DNA of 64,000 nt from NCBI RefSeq assembly GCF_014648195.1, contig NZ_BMQQ01000004.1, positions 46,851 to 110,850 on the forward strand, in the 5' to 3' direction. This DNA is from Streptomyces purpureus. GTDB taxonomy: Bacteria; Actinomycetota; Actinomycetes; Streptomycetales; Streptomycetaceae. The notes under the pieces are model-generated. The model was not told where the DNA came from. It saw only the letters and a program-made list of their open reading frames with translations, and made no database searches. Shown piece after piece: positions 27,353-36,328 of this stretch (its first letter is position 1; the number at the start of each line of letters is the position of its first letter). The position numbers and the translations under genes were made by a program.

Positions 27353-29020
27353 TTACACCGGCTGGTACACCCGCTCGACCTTCTGCGTTCCGCTGAGCGT
27401 CCGGTACGAGCGCGCCCAGGCCGCCGTCGCGCCCTGCTCCGCCTTGTCCGACACCGTGTAGTAGTCCATCTGCGAACGCTCCGCGGTGACGTCGAGGACG
27501 CCGTAGCCGTGGCGGTCCATGTCGACCCACTTCACATGGCGGTTGGCGGCCTTGAGCGCCGTGGCCGCGACCACCGAGAGCGTGCCCGGGGCGACGTGCA
27601 GCAGGTCGTCGATGTTGTCCGAGCTCACCGACGTCACCACGAACTCGGTCGCCGCCGACTGCGACAGCGGATACGTGGCGGCCTTCACCGGCACGTCGTT
27701 GGCCCACGCCATGTGGATGTCACCGGTGAGGAAGACCGTGTTGCGGACACCGCTCGCGGTCAGATGGCCCAGCAGCTCCCTGCGGTCGTCGGTGTAGCCG
27801 TCCCACTGGTCCACGTTGATCGCGAGACCCTCCTTTGGCAGACCCATCAACTCCGCGAGGGGCCCCAGCAGATGGGCCGGTACGGAGCCGAAGGCGACCG
27901 GCGAGATCATCACCGACGTGCCGACCAGCTTCCAGGTCGCGTCGGACCCCGCGAGACCGGCCTTCAGCCAGTCCAGCTGCGCCCGGCCGGTGAGCGTACG
28001 CTCCGGGTCGTCCACCTTCCCGCTGCCGATCGAGGCCTGCTGCGAGCGGAACGAGCGCAGGTCGAGCAGGTGCAGATCGGCCAGCTTGCCGAAGCGCAGC
28101 CGGCGGTAGACCGTGCCCTCCGTCGAGGTGCGCACCGGCATCCACTCGAAATAAGCCTGCTTGGCGGCGGCCGCGCGGGCCGCGAAGTCGCCCTCGGCGC
28201 CCGGCGTGTGGTTCTCCGCGCCGCCCGCCCAGGCGTCGTTGGCTATCTCGTGGTCGTCCCAGATCGCCACGACCGGATGCGCGGCGTGCAGCGCCTGGAG
28301 GTCGGGGTCGGTCTTGTAGTGGGCGTGCCGGGTCCGGTAGTCGGCGAGCGTGACGATCTCGTGCCGCGGCTCGTGGCGCCGTACGACGTACTTGTCCTTC
28401 GGGTACGTCCCCGAGCCGTACTCGTAGATGTAGTCGCCGAGGTGCAGCACCGCGTCCAGGTCGGCCCGGGCCGCGAGATGGCGGTACGCGGAGAAGTAGC
28501 CCGACTCCCAGTTGGAGCAGGAGACCACGCCGAAGCGGACCCCGGGCGACGACGCGTCGGCCGCCGGGGTCGTACGGGTGCGGCCCACCGGAGAGGAGGC
28601 GCCGCCGGCCGAGAAGCGGAAGTAATAGCCGGTCGCCTGGCGCAGGCCCCTTACATCGGCCTTGACCGTGTGGTCGGAGGCGGCCGTGGCGAGGGCCGTG
28701 CCGCGGGCGGCGATCCGGGTGAACCCCTTGTCCTCGGCGACTTCCCAGGTCACCTCGGTGTCGGGGCCCTTCCCGGAGCCGGGCACGGCCTCCGGGGCGG
28801 GGGTGACGCGCGTCCAGAGCAGGACGCCGTCGGGGAGCGGGTCGCCGGAGGCGACGCCGTGGTGGAAGACGGGCGCCGCGGTGGACGCGGCGGCGGGGGA
28901 GGCCGTGGCCACAAGGGCCGGGGCGGCGACCGCGGTGGCGGCCGCGGCCTTGACGACGGTACGGCGGCTGGGTCTGCCGGCGATGTCGTCGGAGGCAGAC
29001 GGTATGTGTCGACTGGTCAC
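27353..29020 (-). CDS. phoD: Alkaline phosphatase D (PhoD), Tat-exported
   Basis: Secreted phosphatase/phosphodiesterase releasing phosphate, 555 aa. The N-terminus has a twin-arginine motif (SRRTVVKA, about residues 18-25) followed by an Ala-rich hydrophobic stretch, a Tat signal. The PhoD metallophosphoesterase core shows [39 protein letters not shown] and, near the C-terminus, [11 protein letters not shown], which hold the metal ligands. The GTG start has no ribosome site but lies eight bases after a TAATAT box, suggesting leaderless expression. Phosphate control by PhoP is expected for the family, but I see no clear PHO boxes. Confidence 0.93.
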   Translation of the reverse strand: MTSRHIPSASDDIAGRPSRRTVVKAAAATAVAAPALVATASPAAASTAAPVFHHGVASGDPLPDGVLLWTRVTPAPEAVPGSGKGPDTEVTWEVAEDKGFTRIAARGTALATAASDHTVKADVRGLRQATGYYFRFSAGGASSPVGRTRTTPAADASSPGVRFGVVSCSNWESGYFSAYRHLAARADLDAVLHLGDYIYEYGSGTYPKDKYVVRRHEPRHEIVTLADYRTRHAHYKTDPDLQALHAAHPVVAIWDDHEIANDAWAGGAENHTPGAEGDFAARAAAAKQAYFEWMPVRTSTEGTVYRRLRFGKLADLHLLDLRSFRSQQASIGSGKVDDPERTLTGRAQLDWLKAGLAGSDATWKLVGTSVMISPVAFGSVPAHLLGPLAELMGLPKEGLAINVDQWDGYTDDRRELLGHLTASGVRNTVFLTGDIHMAWANDVPVKAATYPLSQSAATEFVVTSVSSDNIDDLLHVAPGTLSVVAATALKAANRHVKWVDMDRHGYGVLDVTAERSQMDYYTVSDKAEQGATAAWARSYRTLSGTQKVERVYQPV

Positions 29021-29028
29021 GGCCAGTC

Positions 29029-29086
29029 ATATTACTTACCGGTACGACGAACGGGCAGACGTATGCACGAATGTTCGTCTGCCCGT
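29029..29086 (-). promoter_or_regulatory. phoD promoter with an 11-bp inverted repeat
   Basis: On the minus strand TAATAT (29034-29029) lies eight bases before the phoD GTG. Just upstream, exact 11-bp arms (29051-29061 and 29076-29086, 14-base spacer) overlap where the -35 region would fall. This is a plausible operator; its regulator is unknown. Confidence 0.45.
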
Positions 29087-29123
29087 GGTGAGTTGCTCGG
29101 CCGGGAGTCGGATTCCCGTGCCC

Positions 29124-29148
29124 CCGCCGCCCCTTGACGGGGCGGCGG
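29124..29148 (-). terminator. Terminator hairpin after the DsbA-like gene
   Basis: Exact 10-bp arms (29124-29133 and 29139-29148) with a five-base loop, 24 bases beyond the stop of the minus-strand DsbA-like gene. Very GC-rich stem with no T run. Confidence 0.7.
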
Positions 29149-29172
29149 AAACACATGCCTTCAGCGCGGAGG

Positions 29173-29991
29173 TCAGCCCTTCAGCGCGGGGGTCAGGGCC
29201 GCGGTGAACTGCTCCACCGTCAGGGGCGGGTTGTCGCTGCCCGGCGCGGTCAGCGCCTTGCCGTCCATCCTCAGCGCCGGCGTGCCCTTCACACCGCTCT
29301 CCTGGAAGGCGTCCGACATCTTCATCGCCCAGGCGTCGAAGGTGCCGTCCTCGACGTTCTTCTTGAACTGGGCGTTGTTCTTCAGCGCGGGCACGGTCTC
29401 GGCGACCTCCAGGAGGTAGGAGTCCTTGCCGAACTTGTCCTCGCTCTCGGCCGGATGGAACTTCGCCGAGTAGAGCGCGCCCTTGTACTCCAGGAAGGCC
29501 TCGGGGCTCACGTCGAGCGCCGCGCCCAGCGCGGACAGCGCGTTCTTCGAGCCCTCGCCGGCCGCGCTGTTCGGGCCGTCGAGGAAGGTGGCGCCGACAA
29601 ACTTCAGCTTGTACTTGCCCGCGGCCACGTCCTTCTTGAGCGTCTCGCCGACCTCCTGCTCGAAGCTGGCGCAGATCGGGCAGCGGGCGTCCTCGTACAG
29701 CTCCAGGGTCTTCTTGGCGGTCGGCTTGCCGATGACGACGGTGGTGCCGTTGGTGCCCTCGGTGTTCTTGGGCGCGGTCACGCTCGCCTTCGCGGCGGCC
29801 TCCCACTGGTCGGGCTTGTTGGCCTGCATGACCAGGTAGCCGGCGCCGCCGACGACGGCGAGGGCGGCGACGACCGACAGGCCGACGACGACCTGACGGC
29901 GGGCCTTGTCCTTCTTGGCCTGACGCTCGCGCTCGGCGCGCAGCCGCTCGCGGGCGGCGGCCTTGTTGGCGTGGCTGTTGCGTGCACTCAT
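29173..29991 (-). CDS. DsbA-family thioredoxin-fold protein, membrane anchored
   Basis: 272 aa. A strongly basic cytoplasmic tail (about residues 1-32) is followed by one membrane segment (about 33-55), then an extracytoplasmic thioredoxin fold with the redox motif C104-P-I-C107. The C-terminal half keeps the FDAWAMKMSDAFQESGVKGT region with the cis-Pro-type GTPAL turn. It likely oxidises or reduces disulfides of exported proteins. A paralogue with the motif CPAC lies at 59862-60680. The membrane protein gene upstream ends 45 bases before this ATG, so they may form an operon. Confidence 0.88.
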   Translation of the reverse strand: MSARNSHANKAAARERLRAERERQAKKDKARRQVVVGLSVVAALAVVGGAGYLVMQANKPDQWEAAAKASVTAPKNTEGTNGTTVVIGKPTAKKTLELYEDARCPICASFEQEVGETLKKDVAAGKYKLKFVGATFLDGPNSAAGEGSKNALSALGAALDVSPEAFLEYKGALYSAKFHPAESEDKFGKDSYLLEVAETVPALKNNAQFKKNVEDGTFDAWAMKMSDAFQESGVKGTPALRMDGKALTAPGSDNPPLTVEQFTAALTPALKG

Positions 29992-30036
29992 GATCGTGAT
30001 CTCCGTGACGTGATGAGGAAAAAGGGACTGCTGTGC

Positions 30037-30720
30037 TCAGGCGGGGAGGAGACCCGGGCACGGCGGCCCCCGTCGCGCGACGGAGTGCACGAGGAGACGG
30101 GCGGGGGAGCGGCGCGCCGGGGCGGGCAGCCACCGGCCGCGGCGCGCGGCCGGGCGGGGGGCGCCGCGCAGGGCGGCCATGGTCAGCAGCGGCCGGAAGG
30201 CGAACGCCGCGACGGCGTCCAGCAGGGCGGCCAGCGCCGCCTCACCGCGGCGCAGCCAGGCCGCGGCAAGGAGCCCGACCGAGGTGTGCGCGGCGAGCAG
30301 CAGCCACGGCAGGGACGGGTCGGGCGAGTTCAGCAGGGCGGCAACACCGCTGTCGGTGGCGGCCACCCCGGGCAGCGGGGAGCCGACGCCGCCCCCGCAC
30401 AGCACGTCCACCCCGACCGAGCGCAGCGAGCCCGCCACCGGGCCGCCGGCGGCCCCGTAACAGACGTGCTGGCCGGTGGTGAAGACGGTGTCGGCGGCCA
30501 GCTCCAGCGGGACGAGCAGCCCGGCGATGGGCCAGAAGCCGCGCTCCCGGCCGGCCAGGGCGTACGCCACCGCGAAGACCCCGGCCGCGACCAGCGCCAC
30601 GGTCAGCAGCGGCAGCGGGACGCCGGAGAGCAGCACATGCGAGGCCACGGACAGCGTCACGACCAGTGCCGTGAAGAGTGCCGCCCGCAGCCCCCTGAGC
30701 CGCGTCCCTGATATGTCCAT
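30037..30720 (-). CDS. Polytopic membrane protein of unknown function
   Basis: 227 aa with about five hydrophobic segments (near residues 14-32, 35-55, 60-80, 130-155 and 160-180) and a basic C-terminal tail. I do not recognise a named family. Two cysteines lie in a loop (GQHVCYGAAGG and VDVLCGGG). The start is the ATG at 30720, where the hydrophobic N-terminal segment begins; no strong ribosome site is seen. It lies 45 bases before the DsbA-like gene on the same strand, so a role linked to thiol chemistry or metal handling is possible but unproven. Confidence 0.68.
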   Translation of the reverse strand: MDISGTRLRGLRAALFTALVVTLSVASHVLLSGVPLPLLTVALVAAGVFAVAYALAGRERGFWPIAGLLVPLELAADTVFTTGQHVCYGAAGGPVAGSLRSVGVDVLCGGGVGSPLPGVAATDSGVAALLNSPDPSLPWLLLAAHTSVGLLAAAWLRRGEAALAALLDAVAAFAFRPLLTMAALRGAPRPAARRGRWLPAPARRSPARLLVHSVARRGPPCPGLLPA

Positions 30721-30781
30721 CGCGAGCCGAGTGTGCCATGCCTGCCTGTGAGGTGCGTGTGAAGAAGCGCCCCCGCGGCGG

Positions 30782-32107
30782 CTACAGGCCCGGAATCCGG
30801 CCGTTGCGGAAGAGGTCCACGAAGATCTGGTGGTCGGCACGCGCGCGTGCGCCGTAACTGTGCGCGAAGTCGACCAGCAGCCCGGCGAAACCCTCCTCGT
30901 CCGCGGCGATCGCCGCGTCGATGGCCCGCTCGGTGGAGAACGGCACCAGCGAGTGGCCGCTCTCGTCGTCCGCCGACGCGTGCATGGTCGCCGTCGCCCG
31001 GCCCAGGTTCGCCACCGTGAGCGCGATCTCCGCCGGGTCGTCGATGTCCGACCAGTCCAGGTCCACCGCGTACGGCGACACCTCCGCCACCAGCTGGCCC
31101 GATCCATCCAGCTCCGTCCAGCCCAGCCACGGGTCCGCGTGCGCCTGCAGCGCCCGCTGCGAGATCACCGTGCGGTGGCCCTCGTGCTGGAAGTACTCCC
31201 GCACGGCCGCGTCCCTCACATGCCGGGAGACCGCCGGGGTCTGCGCCTGCTTCATGTAGATGACGACGTCGTTCTCCAGGGCGTCGCTGTTGCCCTCCAG
31301 GAGGATGTTGTACGAGGGCAGGCCCGCCGAGCCGATGCCGATCCCGCGCCGGCCGACCACGTCCTTCACCCGGTAGGAGTCCGGGCGGGCGAGCGAGGAC
31401 TCCGGCAGCGTCTCCAGGTAGCCGTCGAAGGCCGCGAGCACCTTGTACCGCGTCGCCGCGTCCAGCTCGATCGAGCCGCCGCCCGGCGCGAAGCGCCGCT
31501 CGAAATCGCGGATCTCCGTCATCGAGTCCAGCAGCCCGAAGCGCGTCATGGCGCGGGCGTCGCGCAGCGCGTCCAGCAGCGCCCCCTCGGCCGTGTCCAG
31601 GGTGAAGGGCGGCAGCTCGTCGTCCTTCGCACCGGTGGCCAGTGCGTGGATCCGCTCCCGGTAGGACTCCGCGTAGATCCGGACCAGGTGGCTGATCTGC
31701 TCGTCGCTGAGCGCCTTGGTGTAGCCGATGAGCGCGAGCGAGGCCGCGAGCCGCTTCACGTCCCAGGTGAAGGGGCCGACGTACGCCTCGTCGAAGTCGT
31801 TCACGTTGAAGATCAGCCGGCCCGTGGCGTCCATGTACGTGCCGAAGTTCTCGGCGTGCAGGTCGCCGTGGATCCACACCCTGCCGGTCCGCTCGTCCAG
31901 GTACGGTCCGCCATGGGCCTCGCGCTCCAGGTCCTTGTAGAACAGGCACGCCGTGCCCCGGTAGAACGCGAAGGCGGAGGCGGCCATCTTCCGGAACTTG
32001 ACCCGGAAGGCCGCCGGGTCGGCGGCCAGGAGCTCGCCGAAGGCGGTGCCGAAGACGGTGAGGATCTGCTCACCGCGCTCGGCGGCGGTGGGCTGCGGGA
32101 CCGACAT
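30782..32107 (-). CDS. DUF2252 family protein
   Basis: 441-aa soluble protein of the DUF2252 family. It carries VWIHGDLHAENFGTY near residues 80-95, which resembles the catalytic loop of aminoglycoside/choline-kinase-like enzymes, and later FNVNDFDEAYVGPFTWDVKR. A kinase-like fold is therefore likely, with an unknown substrate. The ATG at 32107 has a GGAGG site eight bases upstream; an in-frame extension to 32167 would add 20 residues without support. It is divergent from dnaE, with a 165-bp gap. Confidence 0.85.
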   Translation of the reverse strand: MSVPQPTAAERGEQILTVFGTAFGELLAADPAAFRVKFRKMAASAFAFYRGTACLFYKDLEREAHGGPYLDERTGRVWIHGDLHAENFGTYMDATGRLIFNVNDFDEAYVGPFTWDVKRLAASLALIGYTKALSDEQISHLVRIYAESYRERIHALATGAKDDELPPFTLDTAEGALLDALRDARAMTRFGLLDSMTEIRDFERRFAPGGGSIELDAATRYKVLAAFDGYLETLPESSLARPDSYRVKDVVGRRGIGIGSAGLPSYNILLEGNSDALENDVVIYMKQAQTPAVSRHVRDAAVREYFQHEGHRTVISQRALQAHADPWLGWTELDGSGQLVAEVSPYAVDLDWSDIDDPAEIALTVANLGRATATMHASADDESGHSLVPFSTERAIDAAIAADEEGFAGLLVDFAHSYGARARADHQIFVDLFRNGRIPGL

Positions 32108-32272
32108 CGAGGTACCTCCTGGTGCAAACTGTTCATGACAAAACGGACAGGTGTTCCTGTCTCTCAACGGGCGACCGTACTCCCGAGTGCCCCCGGGCTG
32201 TCAGTGCGGAGACGTAGACTTCCACGCTGACCCCCCAGACTGTCATCGCTCGTTCTCCGGAGGCCTTCCGCC

Positions 32273-35200
32273 GTGACCAAGCCGCCCTTCACGCACCTTC
32301 ACGTACACACTCAGTACTCGCTGCTGGACGGTGCCGCGCGGCTCAAGGACATGTTCAACGCGTGCAACGAGATGGGCATGACCCATATCGCCATGTCCGA
32401 CCACGGCAACCTGCACGGGGCGTACGACTTCTTCCACTCGGCCAAGAAGGCCGGTGTGACGCCGATCATCGGCATCGAGGCGTACGTCGCCCCGGAGTCC
32501 CGGCGGAACAAGCGCAAGATCCAGTGGGGCCAGCCGCACCAGAAGAAGGACGACGTCTCCGGTTCGGGTGGTTACACCCACAAGACGATCTGGGCGGCGA
32601 ACGTCACCGGCCTGCACAACCTCTTCCGGCTCTCCTCCGACGCCTACGCCGAGGGCTGGCTCCAGAAGTGGCCCCGGATGGACAAGGAGACCATCTCCCA
32701 GTGGTCGGAGGGCCTGATCGCCTCCACCGGCTGCCCCTCGGGAGAGCTCCAGACCCGGCTGCGCCTCGGCCAGTTCGACGAGGCCCTGAAGTCCGCCTCC
32801 GAGTACCAGGACATCTTCGGCAAGGACCGGTACTTCCTGGAGCTGATGGACCACGGCATCGAGATCGAGCGCCGGGTCCGCGACGGCCTCCTGGAGATCG
32901 GCAAGAAGCTCGGCATCCCCCCGCTGGTCACCAACGACTCGCACTACACCTACGCGCACGAGGCGACCGCCCACGACGCCCTGCTGTGCATCCAGACCGG
33001 CAAGAACCTCTCCGACCCGGACCGGTTCAAGTTCGACGGCACGGGCTACTACCTCAAGTCCACGGACGAGATGTACGCCATCGACTCGTCGGACGCCTGG
33101 CAGGAGGGCTGCCGCAACACCCTCCTGGTCGCCGAGCAGGTCAACACCGACGGCATGTTCGAGGCCAAGAACCTCATGCCGAAGTTCGACATCCCCGAGG
33201 GCTACACCGAGGTCACCTGGTTCCGCGAGGAGACCATGCGGGGCATGCACCGCCGCTTCCCCGACGGCATCCCCGAGGACCGCCTCAAGCAGGCGGAGTA
33301 CGAGATGGACACGATCATCTCGATGGGCTTCCCCGGCTACTTCCTCGTCGTCGCCGACTTCATCATGTGGGCCAAGAAGCAGGGCATCGCGGTCGGCCCC
33401 GGCCGAGGCTCCGCGGCCGGCTCGATCGTCGCGTACGCCATGGGCATCACCGACCTCGACCCGATCCCGCACGGCCTGATCTTCGAGCGGTTCCTCAACC
33501 CCGAGCGCGTCTCCATGCCCGATGTCGACATCGACTTCGACGAGCGCCGGCGCGTCGAGGTGATCAGGTACGTGACCGAGAAGTACGGCGCCGACAAGGT
33601 CGCCATGATCGGTACGTACGGCAAGATCAAGGCGAAGAACGCCATCAAGGACTCCGCGCGCGTCCTCGGCTACCCGTACGCGATGGGCGACCGGCTCACC
33701 AAGGCCATGCCCGCCGACGTCCTCGGCAAGGGCATCGACCTCGACGGCATCACCAACCCCTCCCACCCCCGCTACAGCGAGGCGGGCGAGATCCGGGGGA
33801 TGTACGAGAACGAGCCGGACGTGAAGAAGGTCATCGACACCGCCAAGGGCGTCGAGGGCCTGGTCCGGCAGATGGGCGTGCACGCCGCCGGCGTGATCAT
33901 GTCCAGCGAGACCATCACCGAGCACGTCCCCGTCTGGGTCAGGCACACCGACGGCGTCACCATCACGCAGTGGGACTACCCGAGCTGCGAGTCGCTCGGC
34001 CTGCTGAAGATGGACTTCCTCGGCCTGCGCAACCTGACGATCATGGACGACGCCGTCAAGATGGTGAAGTCCAACAAGGGGATCGACATCGATCTCCTCG
34101 CCCTCCCGCTCGACGACCCCACGACCTTCGAACTGCTCCAGCGCGGCGACACGCTCGGCGTCTTCCAGTTCGACGGCGGCCCGATGCGGTCCCTGCTGCG
34201 GCTGATGAAGCCGGACAACTTCGAAGACATCTCCGCCGTGTCCGCGCTCTACCGCCCGGGCCCGATGGGCATGAACTCGCACACCAACTACGCCCTGCGC
34301 AAGAACGGCCAGCAGGAGATCACCCCGATCCACCCCGAGCTGGAGAAGCCGCTCGAAGAGGTGCTCGCGGTCACCTACGGCCTGATCGTCTACCAGGAGC
34401 AGGTGCAGAAGGCCGCCCAGATCATCGCCGGGTACTCCCTGGGCGAGGCCGACATCCTGCGCCGCGTGATGGGCAAGAAGAAGCCCGAGGAGCTGGCGAA
34501 GAACTTCACCATCTTCCAGGCCGGTGCCCGCAAGAACGGCTACAGCGACGAGGCGATCCAGGCCCTGTGGGACGTGCTGGTCCCCTTCGCCGGCTACGCC
34601 TTCAACAAGGCCCACTCCGCCGCGTACGGACTCGTCTCCTACTGGACCGCCTACCTCAAGGCGAACCACCCCGCCGAGTACATGGCGGCCCTGCTCACCT
34701 CGGTCAAGGACGACAAGGACAAGTCGGCCGTCTACCTCAACGAGTGCCGGCGCATGGGCATCAAGGTGCTCCCGCCCAATGTGAACGAGTCCGAGGCGAA
34801 CTTCGCCGCCCAGGGCGACGACGTGATCCTCTTCGGCCTCACCGCCGTCCGCAACGTCGGTACGAACGTCGTCGAGTCGATCATCAAGTGCCGCAAGGCC
34901 AAGGGGAAGTACGCCTCCTTCCCCGACTTCCTCGACAAGGTCGAGGCGGTCGTCTGCAACAAGCGCACGGTCGAGTCGCTGATCAAGGCCGGCGCCTTCG
35001 ACGAGATGGGCCACACCCGCAAGGGCCTGGTCGCCCACCACGAACCGATGATCGACAACGTGGTGGCGGTCAAGCGCAAGGAGGCCGAGGGGCAGTTCGA
35101 CCTCTTCGGCGGCATGGGCGACGAGGAGAGCAGCGAGCCCGGCTTCGGACTCGACGTCGAGTTCTCCGACGTCGAATGGGAGAAGTCCTACCTCCTCGCG

Positions 35201-35812
35201 CAGGAGCGCGAGATGCTCGGCCTCTACGTCTCCGACCACCCGCTCTTCGGCCTGGAACACGTCCTGTCCGACAAGACCGACGCGGGCATCTCCCAGCTCA
35301 CCGGAGGTGAGCACGCCGACGGCGCCGTCGTCACCATCGGCGGCATCATCTCCGGGCTCCAGCGCAAGATGACCAAGCAGGGCAACGCCTGGGCCATCGC
35401 CACCGTCGAGGACCTGGCCGGCTCCATCGAGTGCATGTTCTTCCCGGCCACGTACCAGCTGGTCTCCACCCAGCTCGTCGAGGACACGGTCGTCTTCGTC
35501 AAGGGCCGGCTCGACAAGCGCGAGGACGTGCCCCGGCTGGTCGCCATGGAGCTGATGGTCCCCGACCTGTCGTCCGCCGGGACCAACGCGCCCGTGGTCC
35601 TCACCATCCCCACGGTCAAGGTCACCCCGCCGATGGTCAGCCGCCTCGGCGAGATCCTCAGCCACCACAAGGGCAACACCGAGGTACGGATCAAGCTCCA
35701 GGGCCCCCGGTCCACCACGGTGCTCCGCCTCGACCGCCACCGCGTCCAGCCCGACCCCGCCCTCTTCGGCGACCTGAAGGTCCTCCTCGGCCCCTCCTGC
35801 CTGGCCGGCTGA
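32273..35812 (+). CDS. dnaE: DNA polymerase III alpha subunit DnaE
   Basis: Replicative DNA polymerase, 1179 aa, normal length for actinobacterial DnaE1. Domains in order: PHP (residues 1-280, starts FTHLHVHTQYSLLDG), then the C-family polymerase domain with GPGRGSAAGSIVAYA and the metal-binding aspartates D417 and D419 in MPDVDIDFDERRR. Thumb and fingers, helix-hairpin-helix and a C-terminal OB fold (about 990-1070, VTIGGIISGLQRKMTKQG) follow. GTG start at 32273; a TAGACT box at 32214-32219 may be the -10. Essential housekeeping gene. Confidence 0.97.
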   Translation: MTKPPFTHLHVHTQYSLLDGAARLKDMFNACNEMGMTHIAMSDHGNLHGAYDFFHSAKKAGVTPIIGIEAYVAPESRRNKRKIQWGQPHQKKDDVSGSGGYTHKTIWAANVTGLHNLFRLSSDAYAEGWLQKWPRMDKETISQWSEGLIASTGCPSGELQTRLRLGQFDEALKSASEYQDIFGKDRYFLELMDHGIEIERRVRDGLLEIGKKLGIPPLVTNDSHYTYAHEATAHDALLCIQTGKNLSDPDRFKFDGTGYYLKSTDEMYAIDSSDAWQEGCRNTLLVAEQVNTDGMFEAKNLMPKFDIPEGYTEVTWFREETMRGMHRRFPDGIPEDRLKQAEYEMDTIISMGFPGYFLVVADFIMWAKKQGIAVGPGRGSAAGSIVAYAMGITDLDPIPHGLIFERFLNPERVSMPDVDIDFDERRRVEVIRYVTEKYGADKVAMIGTYGKIKAKNAIKDSARVLGYPYAMGDRLTKAMPADVLGKGIDLDGITNPSHPRYSEAGEIRGMYENEPDVKKVIDTAKGVEGLVRQMGVHAAGVIMSSETITEHVPVWVRHTDGVTITQWDYPSCESLGLLKMDFLGLRNLTIMDDAVKMVKSNKGIDIDLLALPLDDPTTFELLQRGDTLGVFQFDGGPMRSLLRLMKPDNFEDISAVSALYRPGPMGMNSHTNYALRKNGQQEITPIHPELEKPLEEVLAVTYGLIVYQEQVQKAAQIIAGYSLGEADILRRVMGKKKPEELAKNFTIFQAGARKNGYSDEAIQALWDVLVPFAGYAFNKAHSAAYGLVSYWTAYLKANHPAEYMAALLTSVKDDKDKSAVYLNECRRMGIKVLPPNVNESEANFAAQGDDVILFGLTAVRNVGTNVVESIIKCRKAKGKYASFPDFLDKVEAVVCNKRTVESLIKAGAFDEMGHTRKGLVAHHEPMIDNVVAVKRKEAEGQFDLFGGMGDEESSEPGFGLDVEFSDVEWEKSYLLAQEREMLGLYVSDHPLFGLEHVLSDKTDAGISQLTGGEHADGAVVTIGGIISGLQRKMTKQGNAWAIATVEDLAGSIECMFFPATYQLVSTQLVEDTVVFVKGRLDKREDVPRLVAMELMVPDLSSAGTNAPVVLTIPTVKVTPPMVSRLGEILSHHKGNTEVRIKLQGPRSTTVLRLDRHRVQPDPALFGDLKVLLGPSCLAG

Positions 35813-35833
35813 GACCCGGCTCACCCCGACCGC

Positions 35834-35858
35834 GGGGCTCGGTTCTCCTCCGAGCCCC
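35834..35858 (+). terminator. Terminator hairpin after dnaE
   Basis: Exact 9-bp arms (35834-35842 and 35850-35858) with a seven-base loop, 22 bases after the dnaE stop and followed by an A/T-rich stretch. Confidence 0.75.
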
Positions 35859-35866
35859 AAATGAAG

Positions 35867-35900
35867 AAGGGCCGTGCCCGTCGTCACGGGCACGCCCCTT
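35867..35900. terminator. Second hairpin between convergent genes, bidirectional
   Basis: 15-base arms (35867-35881 and 35886-35900) with one mismatch and a four-base loop. It lies between dnaE and the convergent 57-aa gene, 13 bases from the latter's stop. On the + strand it is followed by a short T run. Confidence 0.7.
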
Positions 35901-35912
35901 TCGGTCAACGGA

Positions 35913-36086
35913 TCAGTTGTGACCGAAGCGCTTCTGACGGCCCTTGTGGGCGATGTCCGCCGGCGTCACCGCCTGGGCGCGCTGCTGCGCCTGCGACTCC
36001 ATGGAGGACTGCCGCGCCTGCTCGGTGCCGCGCTCCGCCTGGGACGCCTTCTGCTGACTTCGGTCCTGCTTCTTGTTCTTGGCCAT
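35913..36086 (-). CDS. Small basic hydrophilic protein, 57 aa, unknown function
   Basis: Starts MAKNKKQDRSQQ and consists almost only of Lys, Arg, Gln, Glu, Ser and Ala, ending in HKGRQKRFGHN. The ATG at 36086 has a GGAGG site eight bases upstream, strong support for translation. Small Gln-rich proteins of this kind next to dnaE are common in streptomycetes; no function is known to me. It is convergent with dnaE, with terminator hairpins between. Confidence 0.72.
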   Translation of the reverse strand: MAKNKKQDRSQQKASQAERGTEQARQSSMESQAQQRAQAVTPADIAHKGRQKRFGHN

Positions 36087-36328
36087 GGGGTCGCCTCCTG
36101 GGGGATGTGGGGCCAGGGCCGCTGTCAGCCTCACACACCCCCCGAAACCACGCATTTTGGATCATTACCGGGCGTGACCGCGCGACCTCTGGGCATCCCA
36201 CGCCGTTTTGCGTACGATCCGCCACGCCGATGATCGAGTTCCGGCCGTCAACCCTCCAGCCGTCGGGCAGACTCGAAGGAAACCCGAAGCACTCCCGATC
36301 CCGAGGTTCCCGAAAGAGGGTGGAACAC

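Noticed and set aside
27509..29137. Long + strand frame opposite phoD
   Set aside because: An antisense shadow; the minus strand has the Tat signal and metallophosphatase motifs.
32243..35908. A 1200-codon frame on the minus strand opposite dnaE
   Set aside because: It mirrors the dnaE codon bias and encodes Val/Asp/Glu/Gly-rich low complexity, while dnaE on the + strand has all polymerase motifs.
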